64,000 nucleotides of DNA from Chamaecrista fasciculata (GCA_003254925.1 QANZ01007272.1:27574-91573), one strand, 5' to 3'. Numbered from the stretch's first letter, positions 1 to 10,672 are shown. The notes: generated from the letters alone by a model not told the origin. Numbers and translations: made by a program.

Positions 1-243
1 TTTTTTTTTTTAAATATCATTTTTCTATTATTTGTTTGTTATTTGTTATTTTTAAAAATAAAAAAATTGTCATATATATGCAATATTTTTCTTTTCGGTG
101 GAATATATATAAATTGAGACAAAAAAAATATATAGCAGTACTGAAATTTTAACAAACGCCCACTAATTTAAATGGGGACTATGCAAGAAGAGCAAAAGAC
201 AGTTTCATTTGGTCCCAAAAGGTGCTTCAAGCTAAGAAGTGAC
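1..243. other. AT-rich flank left of the LINE
   Basis: Poly(T) and AT-rich sequence with no gene that I can recognise. It ends at the left target-site duplication of the LINE. A short open frame that begins here and runs into the element is a chance fusion of flank and LINE sequence. Confidence 0.5.
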
Positions 244-260
244 ATGACATCATGTGAGGC
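244..260. repeat. Left target-site duplication of the LINE
   Basis: The 17-bp sequence ATGACATCATGTGAGGC occurs here and again, without mismatch, at 4957-4973 directly after the element's A-tail. This is the signature of target-primed reverse transcription and fixes both ends of the insertion. Confidence 0.9.
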
Positions 261-261
261 C

Positions 262-869
262 AATCCAAACGATCTTACGGAATGGTCCAAAGTCCCGACT
301 TTTACACGGAATAGTGATTTGTTGTACAAATGGGCTGCTTCCACTTTGCCTGCGGGTTTGGGTCTCGGCATTTTCATCTACCTCAAAGGCCCCGACGGGC
401 TACAATGGGATATGTTTCATGTCAACATCCCACAGTGCTACCATTCTCTCCTTTTAACTGGTTCTTCACATCGCAATGGAGTCTTTACAGAGCGCGTATC
501 TTCTCCATCCAACAGGGGCTTAGTTATAGCCCACAGATTCAATGGATAGTGGTCAACAACTCGCTCGGAAGACATTTGAGGAAACGCCGAAGCGATGAGT
601 TAAAGGCACAAGTGGAGGAACGAGCTCGGAAGAGATATAAAGCCACAAATCCATATGTTGCCGTGTTTTCCTGGGGCCCCGGCAGTACAAAGAGAAAGCG
701 GTGTTCTACTGAGGATACCCGGAAAATCAAGCGTAGTCGCCCATCCTTTCCAGCACATATATGGAGCTTACCAAAAGCATTGTTACTGGCGTTTCTTAAC
801 AAAGAAGGCATCCAGATTCTTGACGGGTTCAGGGAGGCTGTCCCAAATCAGCCCCCAAAGGCGCCATGA
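262..869 (+). pseudogene. LINE ORF1 C-terminal remnant, probably frameshifted
   Basis: Two open frames cover the stretch between the 5' truncation and ORF2. The first (about 262-460) continues from the truncation point. The second (about 330-869) is rich in basic residues (around LRKRRSDELKAQVEERARKR), as expected of a nucleic-acid-binding ORF1 tail. The natural reading seems to pass from one to the other near 450, which implies a frameshift. The second frame ends in a TGA that overlaps the ORF2 ATG (ATGA at 866-869). No CCHC zinc knuckle or DUF4283 region is left. Confidence 0.55.
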
Positions 870-3800
870 AGCTCTTAGCTTGGAATTGTCGAGGTTTCAG
901 GGCTGCCTCGACAAGAAGAAGAACGCGGCAGCTCATCCAACGTTTCAATCCTAATGTCTTGTTCTTTTGTGAGACCCTGTGTAGTGTAGATGTTTGTGGT
1001 AGGTTCCTGCATAGATGGGGTTATGAAAATTTGCGGGGCTTTGATGTAGTGGGGCGTAAAGGTGGCCTTGTATTGGCTTGGGATGACTCTGTTTCTTGTA
1101 ATGTGTTAAACATTTCAGAAAATTGGATACACGCTTCCTGTTATGACTGTTCTGGCAACCCTTTTTGGTTGACTTGCATATATGGTAGACCTAGGCTTAA
1201 TGAAAGGCATGTTGTTTGGGATTTTGTTCGTTCTATCAAGCCCAGCGATACGAACCCATGGCTTTTGTTAGGTGACTTCAACCAGGTCCTAGATTCATCT
1301 GAAAAATTAAGCACAAATCAGGACATTCCTGGAGCTCTCGCTTTTAAACATTTAATAAATGACTGTCATCTGATTGACATCCAGCCTTCTGGAAATTGGT
1401 TCACTTGGAGTAACTCCAGGAGAATGCAAGACTGTGTGTGGGAGAGACTCGATAGGGCTTTAGTTAATGAAAGCTGGCTCTCACATTATCCGAGTACTTG
1501 GCTCAACTGTTTGCATGTTGCTGCCTCGGATCATAGCCCGTTAATTGTTGACACAAAAGGAAATATTCCCTTCCGTCATCGCCCTAAAAGATTTGAGCTC
1601 TTCTGGTTGCAAGAGCCTGCTGCTCTTGAGGTCATCAATAACACCTGGCACAACAGTTTTCCGGGGTCTAACGCTTTTTCTATAGCACGGAAGCAACAAG
1701 CGACGATGCGAAATCTCATTGCTTGGAATAGACAAGATCTTGGGAATATACAGAACAAAATTAAAAGTCTACAAACTACCCTTGAGTCCCTTCAACAGCA
1801 ATTGTCTCTGGGTGATTCTCACAGGATGCAAGAGGAGAATTCTATCAGACTTGAATTAAACAAATGGCTAGAATATGAGGAAATCTTATGGGCGCAAAAA
1901 GCGAGACAGCTCTGGTTAATTGGGGGAGACCGTAATACTAGATATTTTCATGCCGTGGTCAAAAGACGCAGAATTTCGAATAGAATCCTGAAAATTCAAG
2001 ATGCAACGGGTAATTGGATTGATGATTATACGGAGATGGAAGCCTTCATAGGCAATTATTTTCAGAATGCATATCTATACCCTACTGAACCTCACCAGGC
2101 CTTTATTCTGCGGGAGCTAGAGACATTAGCCCTGCCTCAAGTTTCGGATAAGCAAAAAGCCTGCTTAGACAGCCCCTTCACGGAGGAGGAAATAACCTCG
2201 GCTGTTTTTCAATTGAAATCCTTCAAAGCGCCCGGCCCTGATGGTCTTCCTGCTGAATTTTACAAGAATTTCTGGGATCTGCTCAAAACAGACATTTTTA
2301 ACATGGTCAAGGATTTTCAAAGAAATGGTTTTATTCTCAAAGAGTTTAATAAGACCTTCATTTCCCTTATCCCAAAGTCCAGAGACCCCTCTTCCATTTC
2401 TCATTTCCGTCCTATTGGGTTATGCAACACCATCTATAAAATCATCGCTAAAATCCTAGTCAACCGAATGCAACCTTTCATTGGTGAGTGGATTTCGCCT
2501 AATCAGAATGGCTTCATTAAAGGGAGACAAATTGCAGATAATATCACACTTGTCAGTGAACTCATGCAGTATATTCATAAGGCCAAAAAGAACAAATCTC
2601 ACTGGTGTGCCTTAAAGTTGGATTTGTCCAAAGCGTATGATAAACTAGGCTGGAATTTCATCACAGTTGTTCTGAATAAAATGAATTTCCCCCCATCTTT
2701 TGTCAATATGATCAACCAGTGCATCTCCACAGTTCAATACACCTTGCTTCTTAATGGCCACACGGTAAACTCCTTCTCAGCTCAGCGTGGTCTTCGTCAA
2801 GGGGATCCTCTCTCTCCCTTCCTCTTTATCATTGCAGCAAACACTCTGTCGGCTCTCCTTCTCAAAGCGGAAAAAGAAAAGAAGATTCAAGGTATCCGTT
2901 TCGCCAACAGGGGTCCGACGATATCTCATCTAATGTATGCCGATGACATTATCCTTTTCTTTAAAGCTAATCAGGAGTCTTGCCATCACGTCTCCAATAT
3001 CCTTGACCTCTATTGTGATCTGGCGGGGCAGGAGATTAACAGGGAGAAATCTCTCGTGGTTTTTAGTCCAAATACTCCACGTCATTTCAGGAAATTTATG
3101 GCTAATACTTTGAAGGTCAAGCTGGCAAATCATTTGGGGAAATACCTTGGAACCTATGTTGATGGAAAGAATCATATTAAGAGAAATGCCACAGATCTCG
3201 TTGACCGCTTTCACCACAGGCTCCAGGGTTGGAAGGCTAACCTTTTATCTCAAGCTGGCAGATCGGTCTTAATCCAAGCTGTGCTCCAGGCGGACCCGAT
3301 TTACAAACTTTCTGTTTTCCAAATTCCAAAGAAAGATATTCAGAGAATGGAATCTGCCATGGTGGACTTCTTTTGGGGTTATAAAGCTGATGGAAAGCGA
3401 ATGCACCTTACAAACAAACAGAAGCTTTTTACACCAAAATGTTTTGGTGGCATGGGATTTAGACATCTATCAGTGGTCAATGAATCACTCCTCGCCAAAC
3501 ATGGGTGGAACTGGATTACTTCTCCTACTTCTCTCTCAAGTTCTTGGTTCCTTCATAAATACAAGAAACCGAATACGGAATTTCAATTCCGCAAAACGAC
3601 ACAGGATTCCTGGGTCTGGAGAGGTATTCGTAATTCTCTTCCTATCATAGAAAATTGTTTATCCTGGCAGGTTGGTTCTGGCGCAGATATTGACATCACC
3701 AGCAAGTACTGGATTTTTCCGTGGGATGGGGACCCAGGCACCTATAAAGTACAGGACCTCCTAGAGAACCGCGAGTGGAATCACATTAAGTTGGAGGAGA

Positions 3801-4930
3801 TCTACCCCTGGCATGAGATCATTCAAATTAAATCTATTATCATTCCGACTACACAGCAGCCGGATTGTCTGATATGGGGAGGAGCGCGTACAGGGCGGTA
3901 TACTCCTTCCATTGGATACAAAAAACTCACTCAGGAAAGAGGTTTGAATGTGTTGTCACCCCACAACATTCGTTGGGGCCGGTTTTGGAAACTTAATCTT
4001 CCCAAGAAAATCCTTCTCTTTGTGTGGAAGCTCATCAACGAAGCTCTCCCTGTAGGGGATATCCTCAGAGCGCATCACCTTAACAACAACATCACCTGCA
4101 TTTTCTGCCACGATGAGACTGAGACTGTTGATCATCTTTTTGTGCATTGTCATTTTGCTAGAGCTGTCTGGTTTGGGTCTCCCCTTAGTTTCATCTTCAT
4201 GCAAGATCAAACCAAGACTCTCGCCCAGTGGATTACTTCCTTCTGTAATGATTGGCTCCAGGATGATGACCACAAGCTCTTCATGATTTCATGGTTTTTC
4301 GTCTCGCTGCACAAAATTTGGGAAACTAGAAACAAGGCATATTGGCAAGGGGACGCTGCCCATCCTATGCACCTCATTCAATCAGTCCAAAGTGCCCTTA
4401 ACTTTTACAACTCTTCCATTACAGACGGAAACATGGACAACACGACGAATCAGATAGAGCAACACCATTATCCTTCTGAGATCAATCTCTCCCGGTCCTT
4501 GCTTGGAACATTTTCTTTCTCTATGCTGCTCTCCTCCTATGACCAGAATAATTACAGATTCATTACTACTGTCCTATGTCAAGGCGGGAATTGCGTTTTT
4601 GTTGCAGGCAAACGAACTACAAAGTCCCTTCCGAAGACGACCGAGATCCTTCTCATGTGCAGAGAAGCTGTGATCAAACTGAAGGAATACTTAACTGGGA
4701 AATTCGCACTGGCATTCTCTCACAAGCATTTGGTGCACAGATTCAACCATGGTGGTACCACAACCGACGAAAGCATTCTCATTAATGACATCAAGATTCT
4801 AATTTCTCATACAGATTGGAATTCTTGTCATGCCCCGGCGGCGCTATCCAAGGAGCTTTTTAGTTGGTTCCCCAATTCCTGTTTTATTAGGGATAGGTTT
4901 TATGTGTTGTTTTCTGTTCTTACTTCTTAA
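866..4930 (+). CDS. LINE ORF2: endonuclease and reverse transcriptase
   Basis: A 1354-residue uninterrupted polyprotein. Residues 1-230 form an APE-type endonuclease: start MKLLAWNCRGF (Asn7), GDFN at 136-139 and the catalytic SDH at 221-223. The reverse transcriptase covers about 440-760, with FKAPGPDG near 452, the QRGLRQGDPLSP palm motif and the active-site YADD at 691-694. A zf-RVT domain (about 1035-1115) has the spaced CxxC...H...C cluster. The last 100 residues only loosely resemble an RNase H tail. The ATG is chosen because it begins the conserved endonuclease motif and overlaps the ORF1 stop by four bases. All catalytic residues that I can check are present. Confidence 0.93.
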   Translation: MKLLAWNCRGFRAASTRRRTRQLIQRFNPNVLFFCETLCSVDVCGRFLHRWGYENLRGFDVVGRKGGLVLAWDDSVSCNVLNISENWIHASCYDCSGNPFWLTCIYGRPRLNERHVVWDFVRSIKPSDTNPWLLLGDFNQVLDSSEKLSTNQDIPGALAFKHLINDCHLIDIQPSGNWFTWSNSRRMQDCVWERLDRALVNESWLSHYPSTWLNCLHVAASDHSPLIVDTKGNIPFRHRPKRFELFWLQEPAALEVINNTWHNSFPGSNAFSIARKQQATMRNLIAWNRQDLGNIQNKIKSLQTTLESLQQQLSLGDSHRMQEENSIRLELNKWLEYEEILWAQKARQLWLIGGDRNTRYFHAVVKRRRISNRILKIQDATGNWIDDYTEMEAFIGNYFQNAYLYPTEPHQAFILRELETLALPQVSDKQKACLDSPFTEEEITSAVFQLKSFKAPGPDGLPAEFYKNFWDLLKTDIFNMVKDFQRNGFILKEFNKTFISLIPKSRDPSSISHFRPIGLCNTIYKIIAKILVNRMQPFIGEWISPNQNGFIKGRQIADNITLVSELMQYIHKAKKNKSHWCALKLDLSKAYDKLGWNFITVVLNKMNFPPSFVNMINQCISTVQYTLLLNGHTVNSFSAQRGLRQGDPLSPFLFIIAANTLSALLLKAEKEKKIQGIRFANRGPTISHLMYADDIILFFKANQESCHHVSNILDLYCDLAGQEINREKSLVVFSPNTPRHFRKFMANTLKVKLANHLGKYLGTYVDGKNHIKRNATDLVDRFHHRLQGWKANLLSQAGRSVLIQAVLQADPIYKLSVFQIPKKDIQRMESAMVDFFWGYKADGKRMHLTNKQKLFTPKCFGGMGFRHLSVVNESLLAKHGWNWITSPTSLSSSWFLHKYKKPNTEFQFRKTTQDSWVWRGIRNSLPIIENCLSWQVGSGADIDITSKYWIFPWDGDPGTYKVQDLLENREWNHIKLEEIYPWHEIIQIKSIIIPTTQQPDCLIWGGARTGRYTPSIGYKKLTQERGLNVLSPHNIRWGRFWKLNLPKKILLFVWKLINEALPVGDILRAHHLNNNITCIFCHDETETVDHLFVHCHFARAVWFGSPLSFIFMQDQTKTLAQWITSFCNDWLQDDDHKLFMISWFFVSLHKIWETRNKAYWQGDAAHPMHLIQSVQSALNFYNSSITDGNMDNTTNQIEQHHYPSEINLSRSLLGTFSFSMLLSSYDQNNYRFITTVLCQGGNCVFVAGKRTTKSLPKTTEILLMCREAVIKLKEYLTGKFALAFSHKHLVHRFNHGGTTTDESILINDIKILISHTDWNSCHAPAALSKELFSWFPNSCFIRDRFYVLFSVLTS

Positions 4931-4956
4931 ACTGTTTTCGGATGTATAAAAAAAAA

Positions 4957-4973
4957 ATGACATCATGTGAGGC
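4957..4973. repeat. Right target-site duplication of the LINE
   Basis: Exact copy of 244-260, directly following the A-tail. Confidence 0.9.
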
Positions 4974-5629
4974 ATTGGATTTAAGTGATGGCTAAGATTT
5001 GTTGTAATGGAGAGAATGGAGAGCATTTCTAATGGAGATGATCCCATGCTTCATAGGTTACAATTAAATTGTTTGTGTTCTCGTCTTATTTATTAAGAAG
5101 CAATTTAGAAAGTTAAAAGAAAAAGTCTAAATTTAATAGTCAATAATTGTATTAAATTCAACGTCATAATCTCATATAAATAAAACAACACCAATGTAGG
5201 GGATCTTGCAAAAGTTTTTGATTCTTTTTAGGCAAAACACCCTTTCATGCCTCTAACGTTTGCAGTGATTTTCAGTTATGCCCTTAACGTTTCATTTTGT
5301 TCAGGTTTGCCCTCAATGTGCAACCAACGTTTCAATTATGCCCTCAATTTTGACTCAATGCACATATGGCAATTTTTTTTGCTTGTGTCATTTTTTTTTG
5401 TCTGACTTGATTACATGGCATCATGACTGGGTATTCTTATTTTTTTTTTCCACCTTGGCATGATGACTGGATTTACATTTTTAAACATAAAAATTGAGTA
5501 AACTAGCAAATCAGTCCCTGGATTTACATTTTTCATCATCTTCATTCATTTTAGTCCCAAATTCTCAAAATAAAATTGTAAAGTGTCCCAAAACACTTCC
5601 AAACATTTCAATTTAGTCCTTAAAAGTAT

Positions 5630-5945
5630 TAAAAACCCTAAAACCTAAACTCTAAACCTTAAAACTATAAACCATAAACCCTAAACTCTAAAATTCTAAA
5701 CCCTAAAACCCTAAACCCTAAAAAATCTAATTTGAGCAATTAGGTCCCTCACCCATTCTTATCCTATTATTCTCAATTCCCTCTCTTTTCATCATCTTCA
5801 TTCATTTTAGTCCCAAATTCTCAAAATAAAATTGTAAAGTGTCCCAAAACTCTTCAAAACATTCCAATTTAGTCCTTAAAAATATTAAAAACCCTAAATC
5901 CTAAAATCCTAAACCCTAAACCCTAAACCCCTAAACCCTAAATCC
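5630..5945 (+). repeat. Telomere-like CCCTAAA tracts in left arm
   Basis: Two degenerate clusters of CCCTAAA-like units (about 5630-5720 and 5880-5945). Their inverted partners, TTTAGGG-like, lie at about 6955-7015 and 7190-7290 in the right arm. Units are interrupted and variable, so this is not a true telomere array. Confidence 0.75.
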
Positions 5946-6146
5946 CTAAAACTTAATTTTTTTTAATCTTCATCTTCATCTTCTCAATTTAACATAAATC
6001 TCTAACTTTTTTAATCTCTAAACCCCCTAATTTTTTTTTTCATCATCACCATTCATCATCTTGGTTGGTTCATCATCCTCATTCATATCTTCGTCAGTTC
6101 ATCATCCTCATTCATCCCTAAATCTGATGTTTTGGCATCCCTAAAT

Positions 6147-6533
6147 CTTCATCCAATTGACATTGACCTCTTCGATTTTGACCCTTTCCATTTGCTCGAC
6201 TTTTCTTGCTTCTCCTATGGTTATCGGGGAACCAAGAGGCATTGGTACTTTTACACTGTCAGGGTTTTGAATAATGCCACAAGGAAGACTTGGAAGGTCA
6301 ACAATGGCTATTGGATGAGACAGGGGAGGGTTAGGAACGTTTTGAGTAGTAGTGGTGGAGGGAAAATGCGCTTAGGCAATAGGACCACTTTCGTTTTCTA
6401 TTTGGGGAATTCACGCAAGAATGCGAGCAGGACCAATTGGATGTTGTATGAGTATTCACAAATTGGTCATGCTAAGGTACACCCTTTGTTTTGGGTTGAA
6501 AATTTTCATCTCATGCTCCGTAATAAGGCTTGA
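6147..6533 (+). pseudogene. Captured NAC-domain transcription factor fragment
   Basis: The open frame encodes a recognisable middle of a NAC DNA-binding domain: IDIDLFDFDPFHLLD, then RHWYFYT, then NNGYWMRQGR, then FVFYLGN and TNWMLYEYS. These match subdomains B to D of plant NAC proteins, closest in my memory to the NAC104/XND1 type (short, with YFY, GYW, FYLG and NWIMQEYS). The N-terminal PPGFRF block and the whole activation region are absent. After EYSQIGHAK the sequence reads GTACAC, a plausible splice donor, so genomic DNA rather than cDNA seems to have been captured. It lies wholly between the inverted arms of the host element. Function is unlikely. Confidence 0.75.
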
Positions 6534-7678
6534 GTGTTGTTTAGGAAGGTCTTGTTTTCTTGATTATTACTCGCCTTACTGGTTCTTTAATAGGAAAGTG
6601 GTTGATTTTCTGTCCTGTTCTCATTATTATCTTGACAGTGTCCTGGTTTAATGTCCATGGATAAACTGCACGGAGCATCCTTAAGAAATTATGAAGTTTT
6701 GAAATTCATCTGAGTATCTTGACGCAATGCGGCCGTGAGGATTTAGGGATGAATGAGGATGATGAACTGATGAAGATTTAGGGATGCCAAAACCACAAAA
6801 CATCAGATTTAGGGATGAATGAGGATGATGAACCAACCAAGATGATGAATGGTGATGATGAAAAAAAAAAATTAGGGGGTTTAGGGATTAAAAAAAATTA
6901 GGGATTTATGTTAAATTGAGAAGATGAAGATGAAGATTAAAAAAAATTAAGTTTTAGGGATTTAGGGTTTAGGGGTTTAGAGTTTGGGGTTTAGGGTTTA
7001 GGATTTTAGGATTTAGGATTTTTAATATTTTTAAGGACTAAATTGGAATGTTTTGAAGAGTTTTGGGACACTTTACAATTTTATTTTGAGAATTTGGGAC
7101 TAAAATGAATGAAGATGATGAAAAGAGGAGGAATTGAGAATAATGGGATAAGAATGGGTGAGGGACCTAATTGCTCAAATTAGATTTTTTAGGGTTTAGG
7201 GTTTTAGGGTTTAGAATTTTAGAGTTTAGGGTTTATGGTTTATAGTTTTAAGGTTTAGAGTTTAGGTTTTAGGGTTTTTAATACTTTTAAGGACTAAATT
7301 GAAATGTTTGGAAGTGTTTTGGGACACTTTACAATTTTATTTTAAGAATTTGGGCTAAAATGAATGAAGATGATGAAAAATGTAAATCCAGGGACTGATT
7401 TGCTAGTTTACTCAATTTTTATGTTCAAAAATGTAAATCCAGTCATCATGCGAAGGTGGAAAAAAAAAATAAGAATGCCCAGTCATGATGCCACGTAATC
7501 AAGTCAGTCAAAAAAATGACACATAAGCAAAAAAAATTGCCACATGTGCATTGAGTCAAAATTGAGGGCATAATTGAAACGTTGGTTGCACATTGAGGGC
7601 ATACCTGAAAAAAATGAAACGTTAAGGGCATAACTGAAAATCACTGCAAACGTTAGGGGCATGAAATGGTGTTTTGCC

Positions 7679-8560
7679 TTTTTTTATATGCGATGTGATC
7701 CATGACTTATGTCTGATTATATGTCAATAATACTTATGTATTGAGGTGTTATCTTTTGACCCAATATTTGTGAATACCAAATTATTGATTTATAGATACA
7801 ATGTATATAGGCATGTGCTGACTAGTGATGTGGATGGGGAATATTATTCTATATTATATGAATTTTAAGTTTTTTGTCTTGTCGAATTTCTTAGTGGATT
7901 GTGTTTGGATAGGTTTATGAAGTGGTGTAGACCTAAATTTATGTTGGTAACGTGCCCATGGGAGAGGATTATGACTAAATTTATGTTGGTAACGTGCCCC
8001 TGGACAAGGATTGTGACATGTAACTTAACATATGATTCATACAACAAACTATTGTTGAGACATATAATAAAATAGGGGTGAATACAATTAAACATACAAA
8101 ACTTTTAATAAAAAATTGTTAATTTAAAGAAAAAATTAAACCAAAAGCTTGTTAGCTATTAAAACAAGATATAGATTATAGAATGTACCCAAAACAATTA
8201 ATAGCTATATTGATACTAACACCAGAAAATGCCATTATAAAGCTCATAGTTTTACAAAACCAGAAGCTACTNCAAAACTTTTAATAAAAAATTATTAATT
8301 TAAAGAAAAAATTAAACCAAAAGCTTGTTAGCTATTAAAACAAGATATAGATTATAGAATGTACCCAAAACAATTAATAGCTATATTGATACTAACACCA
8401 GAAAATGCCATTATAAAGCTCATAGTTTTACAAAACCAGAAGCTACTTGCCTAACACCTCCAAAACAATGTTCTCTACACCAGCAACCACGTGTCTAACA
8501 TCTCCAGAAACTGTGTGCCTAAAAACCATGTCCCGACCCAAAAACTATGTGTTCAACAAA
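7679..8560. other. Copy A upstream region of the MYB-like gene
   Basis: AT-rich sequence that matches 10853-11470 in copy B. It contains a direct repeat of about 174 bp (about 8098-8271 and 8273-8446) with a single N at 8272 between the copies, probably an assembly join. No coding potential seen. Confidence 0.6.
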
Positions 8561-8561
8561 T

Positions 8562-8569
8562 TATAAATA
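8562..8569 (+). promoter_or_regulatory. TATA box of copy A MYB-like gene
   Basis: TATAAATA about 90 bp upstream of the first ATG at 8653. The same box and surroundings recur at 11474-11481 and 22900-22907, so the promoter was duplicated with the gene. Confidence 0.55.
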
Positions 8570-8652
8570 GGGTCACTCATACTAACCTCGACTCACACAA
8601 TTCTTCCACACTTTGATTTCCCCACAAGAATATAGTTCACAACCATATAGCT

Positions 8653-9520
8653 ATGGTCATGGTCAACAAAGATGATGAAGATGAAAGTGAAGATAGCATC
8701 GGAAAAGCCGAGAAACTACTACTCTCAAGTGAATTGACTCATTGATTTACCAAAGGTAAGATAAACAATATTTTGTTGATCTTAATCATCGATTTGGTTT
8801 TCTTTATATATTTATCCTTTTAGTTATAAAATCTATTATCTAGAGAAAAAAGCCCTTTGTCCGGAGAGGAAAGGGGGCTTCACTCCTGAGGAAGATGAGT
8901 GCTTAATAGTAGTTGTCCTTCTCTTTGGGCGAAAACGGAATCAAATAGCTAAATTCGTTCCTGGACGAACCCAAGCTCAGTAGAGACTGGTAATGAATCT
9001 TATATTTAGATTAAGAAAAATGGTACATATGTATGTGTGTGTGTATTTATTGATGACTTGAAATCACCATTGAAGTTTTTTGTATTACAGATACATCATT
9101 AGTTTGGATCCTCGACTGAAATTGGGTGCATGGACCGCGGAAGAGGATTCAAGACTGAAAGCAGAAATTATCAAGNACGAACCCAAGCTCAGTACAGACA
9201 AGTAATGAATCTTATCTTTAGATTAAGAAAAATGGTACATATGTTCGTGTGTGTGTGTGTATTTATTGATGACTTGAAATCACCATTGAAGTTTTTTGTA
9301 TTACAGGTACATCATTAGTTTGGATCCTCGACTGAAATTGGGTGCATGGACCGCGGAAGAGGATTCAAGACTGAAAGCAGAAATTATCAAGCATGGATTC
9401 TTTAATTTTGAACAAAGGTTGCTGCTGATGTGGCTCCATGCATTGATAGTCAGTGCCGAAATTGTTAGGAATTATTTTTATTATAATGTTATTCGAAGAA
9501 TAAGTCAGTTGCATCATATT
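8653..9520 (+). pseudogene. MYB4R1/SNAPC4-like gene fragment, copy A
   Basis: The first ATG opens an acidic leader (MVMVNKDDEDESED) that stops after about 30 residues. A later exon (about 8870-8990) encodes a MYB repeat: GGFTPEEDECLIVVVLLFGR, then NQIAKFVPGRTQAQ, followed by a stop where relatives have QCRER. The next exon (about 9300-9450) encodes SLDPRLKLGAWTAEEDSRLK, the start of the following repeat, then loses frame. This spacing resembles the four-repeat MYB family related to the snRNA-activating subunit SNAPC4. Stops, frame loss and a duplicated segment around the N at 9176 make it a pseudogene. Confidence 0.72.
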
Positions 9521-9539
9521 TGAATTTTAGATATTAAGT

Positions 9540-10672
9540 TTAAATCATTTAGGAGTGGATAGGAGTGTATATTTTTGGGTGATTAGGTACCTGCTTTTAG
9601 GTATTCATCGGTTGATAGTCGACTAATCTTTAGCCATATTAGAGTTTACCATTAAGGGGATAGGAAGCTGGCCATATATGTATTTATTCTAAGAGTACGT
9701 CAATTCCTTTAATATTTATTATGAATTTATTCCTAAAGAGTATAATAATATTTATAATATTTATTATAGAAATTTCTATAAATTGTTACAATGACAAAAA
9801 TAATTAGCATATTGATAATGTATAACTAAAAATTTATCTTATACCCAAAGTTGAAAGTTATTTTTGAGTAATTTCTATCTATATCACAAATCAATAGGTT
9901 GAAAGTTCAAATTGGTCTTAAATATATGATCTTAAGTTCATTTTAGTTTTAAGAGTAAACTAACAGTTTCGTCTCTGAAAGATCACTTAGTTAACAACTA
10001 AGTTCTTGAAAAATTGAAATGTATCGTTTAGTCCCTGAAAGATCCCAATGGTATACTTTTTAGTCCCTAAAATATTAAAATGGTATACTATTTAGTCAAT
10101 AAAAGAACTAATTAGTATATTATATTGATCTTTCAGGCATTAAACTGTACATTTCAATCTTTGAGGGGCTGAATTGTTAGTTCGGTAATCTTTCAGGGAT
10201 CAAATTGATAGTTTACTCTAATTTTAAATATTTCAAAAGTTTCTTATTGTTCTTAAATGTTGTCATTTAGTTTCATTTTGATTTCAAATTACTAATTATG
10301 CCAATTGTAATCATGATGAAAAAAACTTCCATGAATATATATATATATAGTGATAATAAGACAACAAATGAAGTAATAGTTACATTATTCTATGTTGAAA
10401 GGTTAAACAATAAATATTGAGTAAATTTATTTCCAAAACAATTATTTGAACATTATTTGTTCTCTTTCAACATATTTAGTACAATTACTTTCAATTTAGG
10501 GGATGTAAAGCATAATTTCCAATTGAGTAAATTTATTTCCAAAACAATTATTTGAACATTATTTGTTCTATTTCAACATATTTAGTATAATTACTTTCAA
10601 TTTAGGGGATGTAAAGCATAATTTCCATTTGAATGATCAACTTTTTTAAGTGAATAATTAATTTTTTAATGT
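9540..10672. other. Copy A downstream AT-rich region
   Basis: No gene. Contains repeated phrases of the type 'tttagtccctgaaag' and their inverse ('ctttcaggga'), about 9950-10210, which look like a decayed foldback element. The corresponding region in copy B carries the 13384-14478 insertion; here the site (about 10110-10130) is empty. Confidence 0.5.

Larger units (their letters stand above)
261..4956 (+). mobile_element. 5'-truncated L1-type LINE retrotransposon
   Basis: A non-LTR retrotransposon bounded by a perfect 17-bp duplication and ending in a short A-tail (about 4948-4957). Only about 600 bp precede ORF2, so most of ORF1 and the 5' UTR are missing; 5' truncation is usual for LINEs. 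ORF2 is uninterrupted over 4065 bp and the duplication is perfect, which points to a recent insertion. Without its promoter the copy is probably not autonomous. The assignment to plant L1 rests on the order APE endonuclease, RT, zf-RVT. Confidence 0.92.
5231..7678. mobile_element. Long-TIR (Pack-MULE-like) element with captured NAC fragment
   Basis: A 2448-bp element beginning GGCAAAACACC and ending GGTGTTTTGCC. The inverted arms are about 0.9 kb each (5231-6150 and 6735-7678) and near-identical, so the DNA can fold back on itself. The arms repeat short phrases (TATGCCCTCAA, TTTAGTCCC) and contain runs of CCCTAAA, the plant telomere unit. The centre holds a NAC-domain gene fragment. Comparison with the uninterrupted copy at about 10830-10860 fixes the insertion point within a T-run; the duplication there is T-rich and only partly readable (TTTTTA). 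No transposase is encoded. Long-TIR Mutator-like class is an inference. Confidence 0.8.
5057..10672. repeat. Segmental duplication, copy A
   Basis: Starts with GTTACAATTAAATTGTTTGT, as does copy B at 10673. Both copies then hold the same order: short AT-rich lead, a TATA-bearing promoter, MYB-like exons, and an AT-rich tail with many 'tttagtccc' phrases. Copy A is interrupted by a 2.4-kb TIR element (5231-7678); the matching site in B (about 10840-10860) is empty. A 96-bp internal tandem duplication lies at about 10429-10620. The two copies abut, so this is a tandem duplication. Confidence 0.8.

Noticed and set aside
172-549. A 125-residue gene starting in the left flank
   Set aside because: It begins before the LINE target duplication and crosses the insertion boundary; only the part after 261 is element sequence.
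5630-7290. Interstitial telomere (chromosome-fusion scar)
   Set aside because: The CCCTAAA units are short, interrupted and mirrored within the arms of one mobile element, so they belong to the element.
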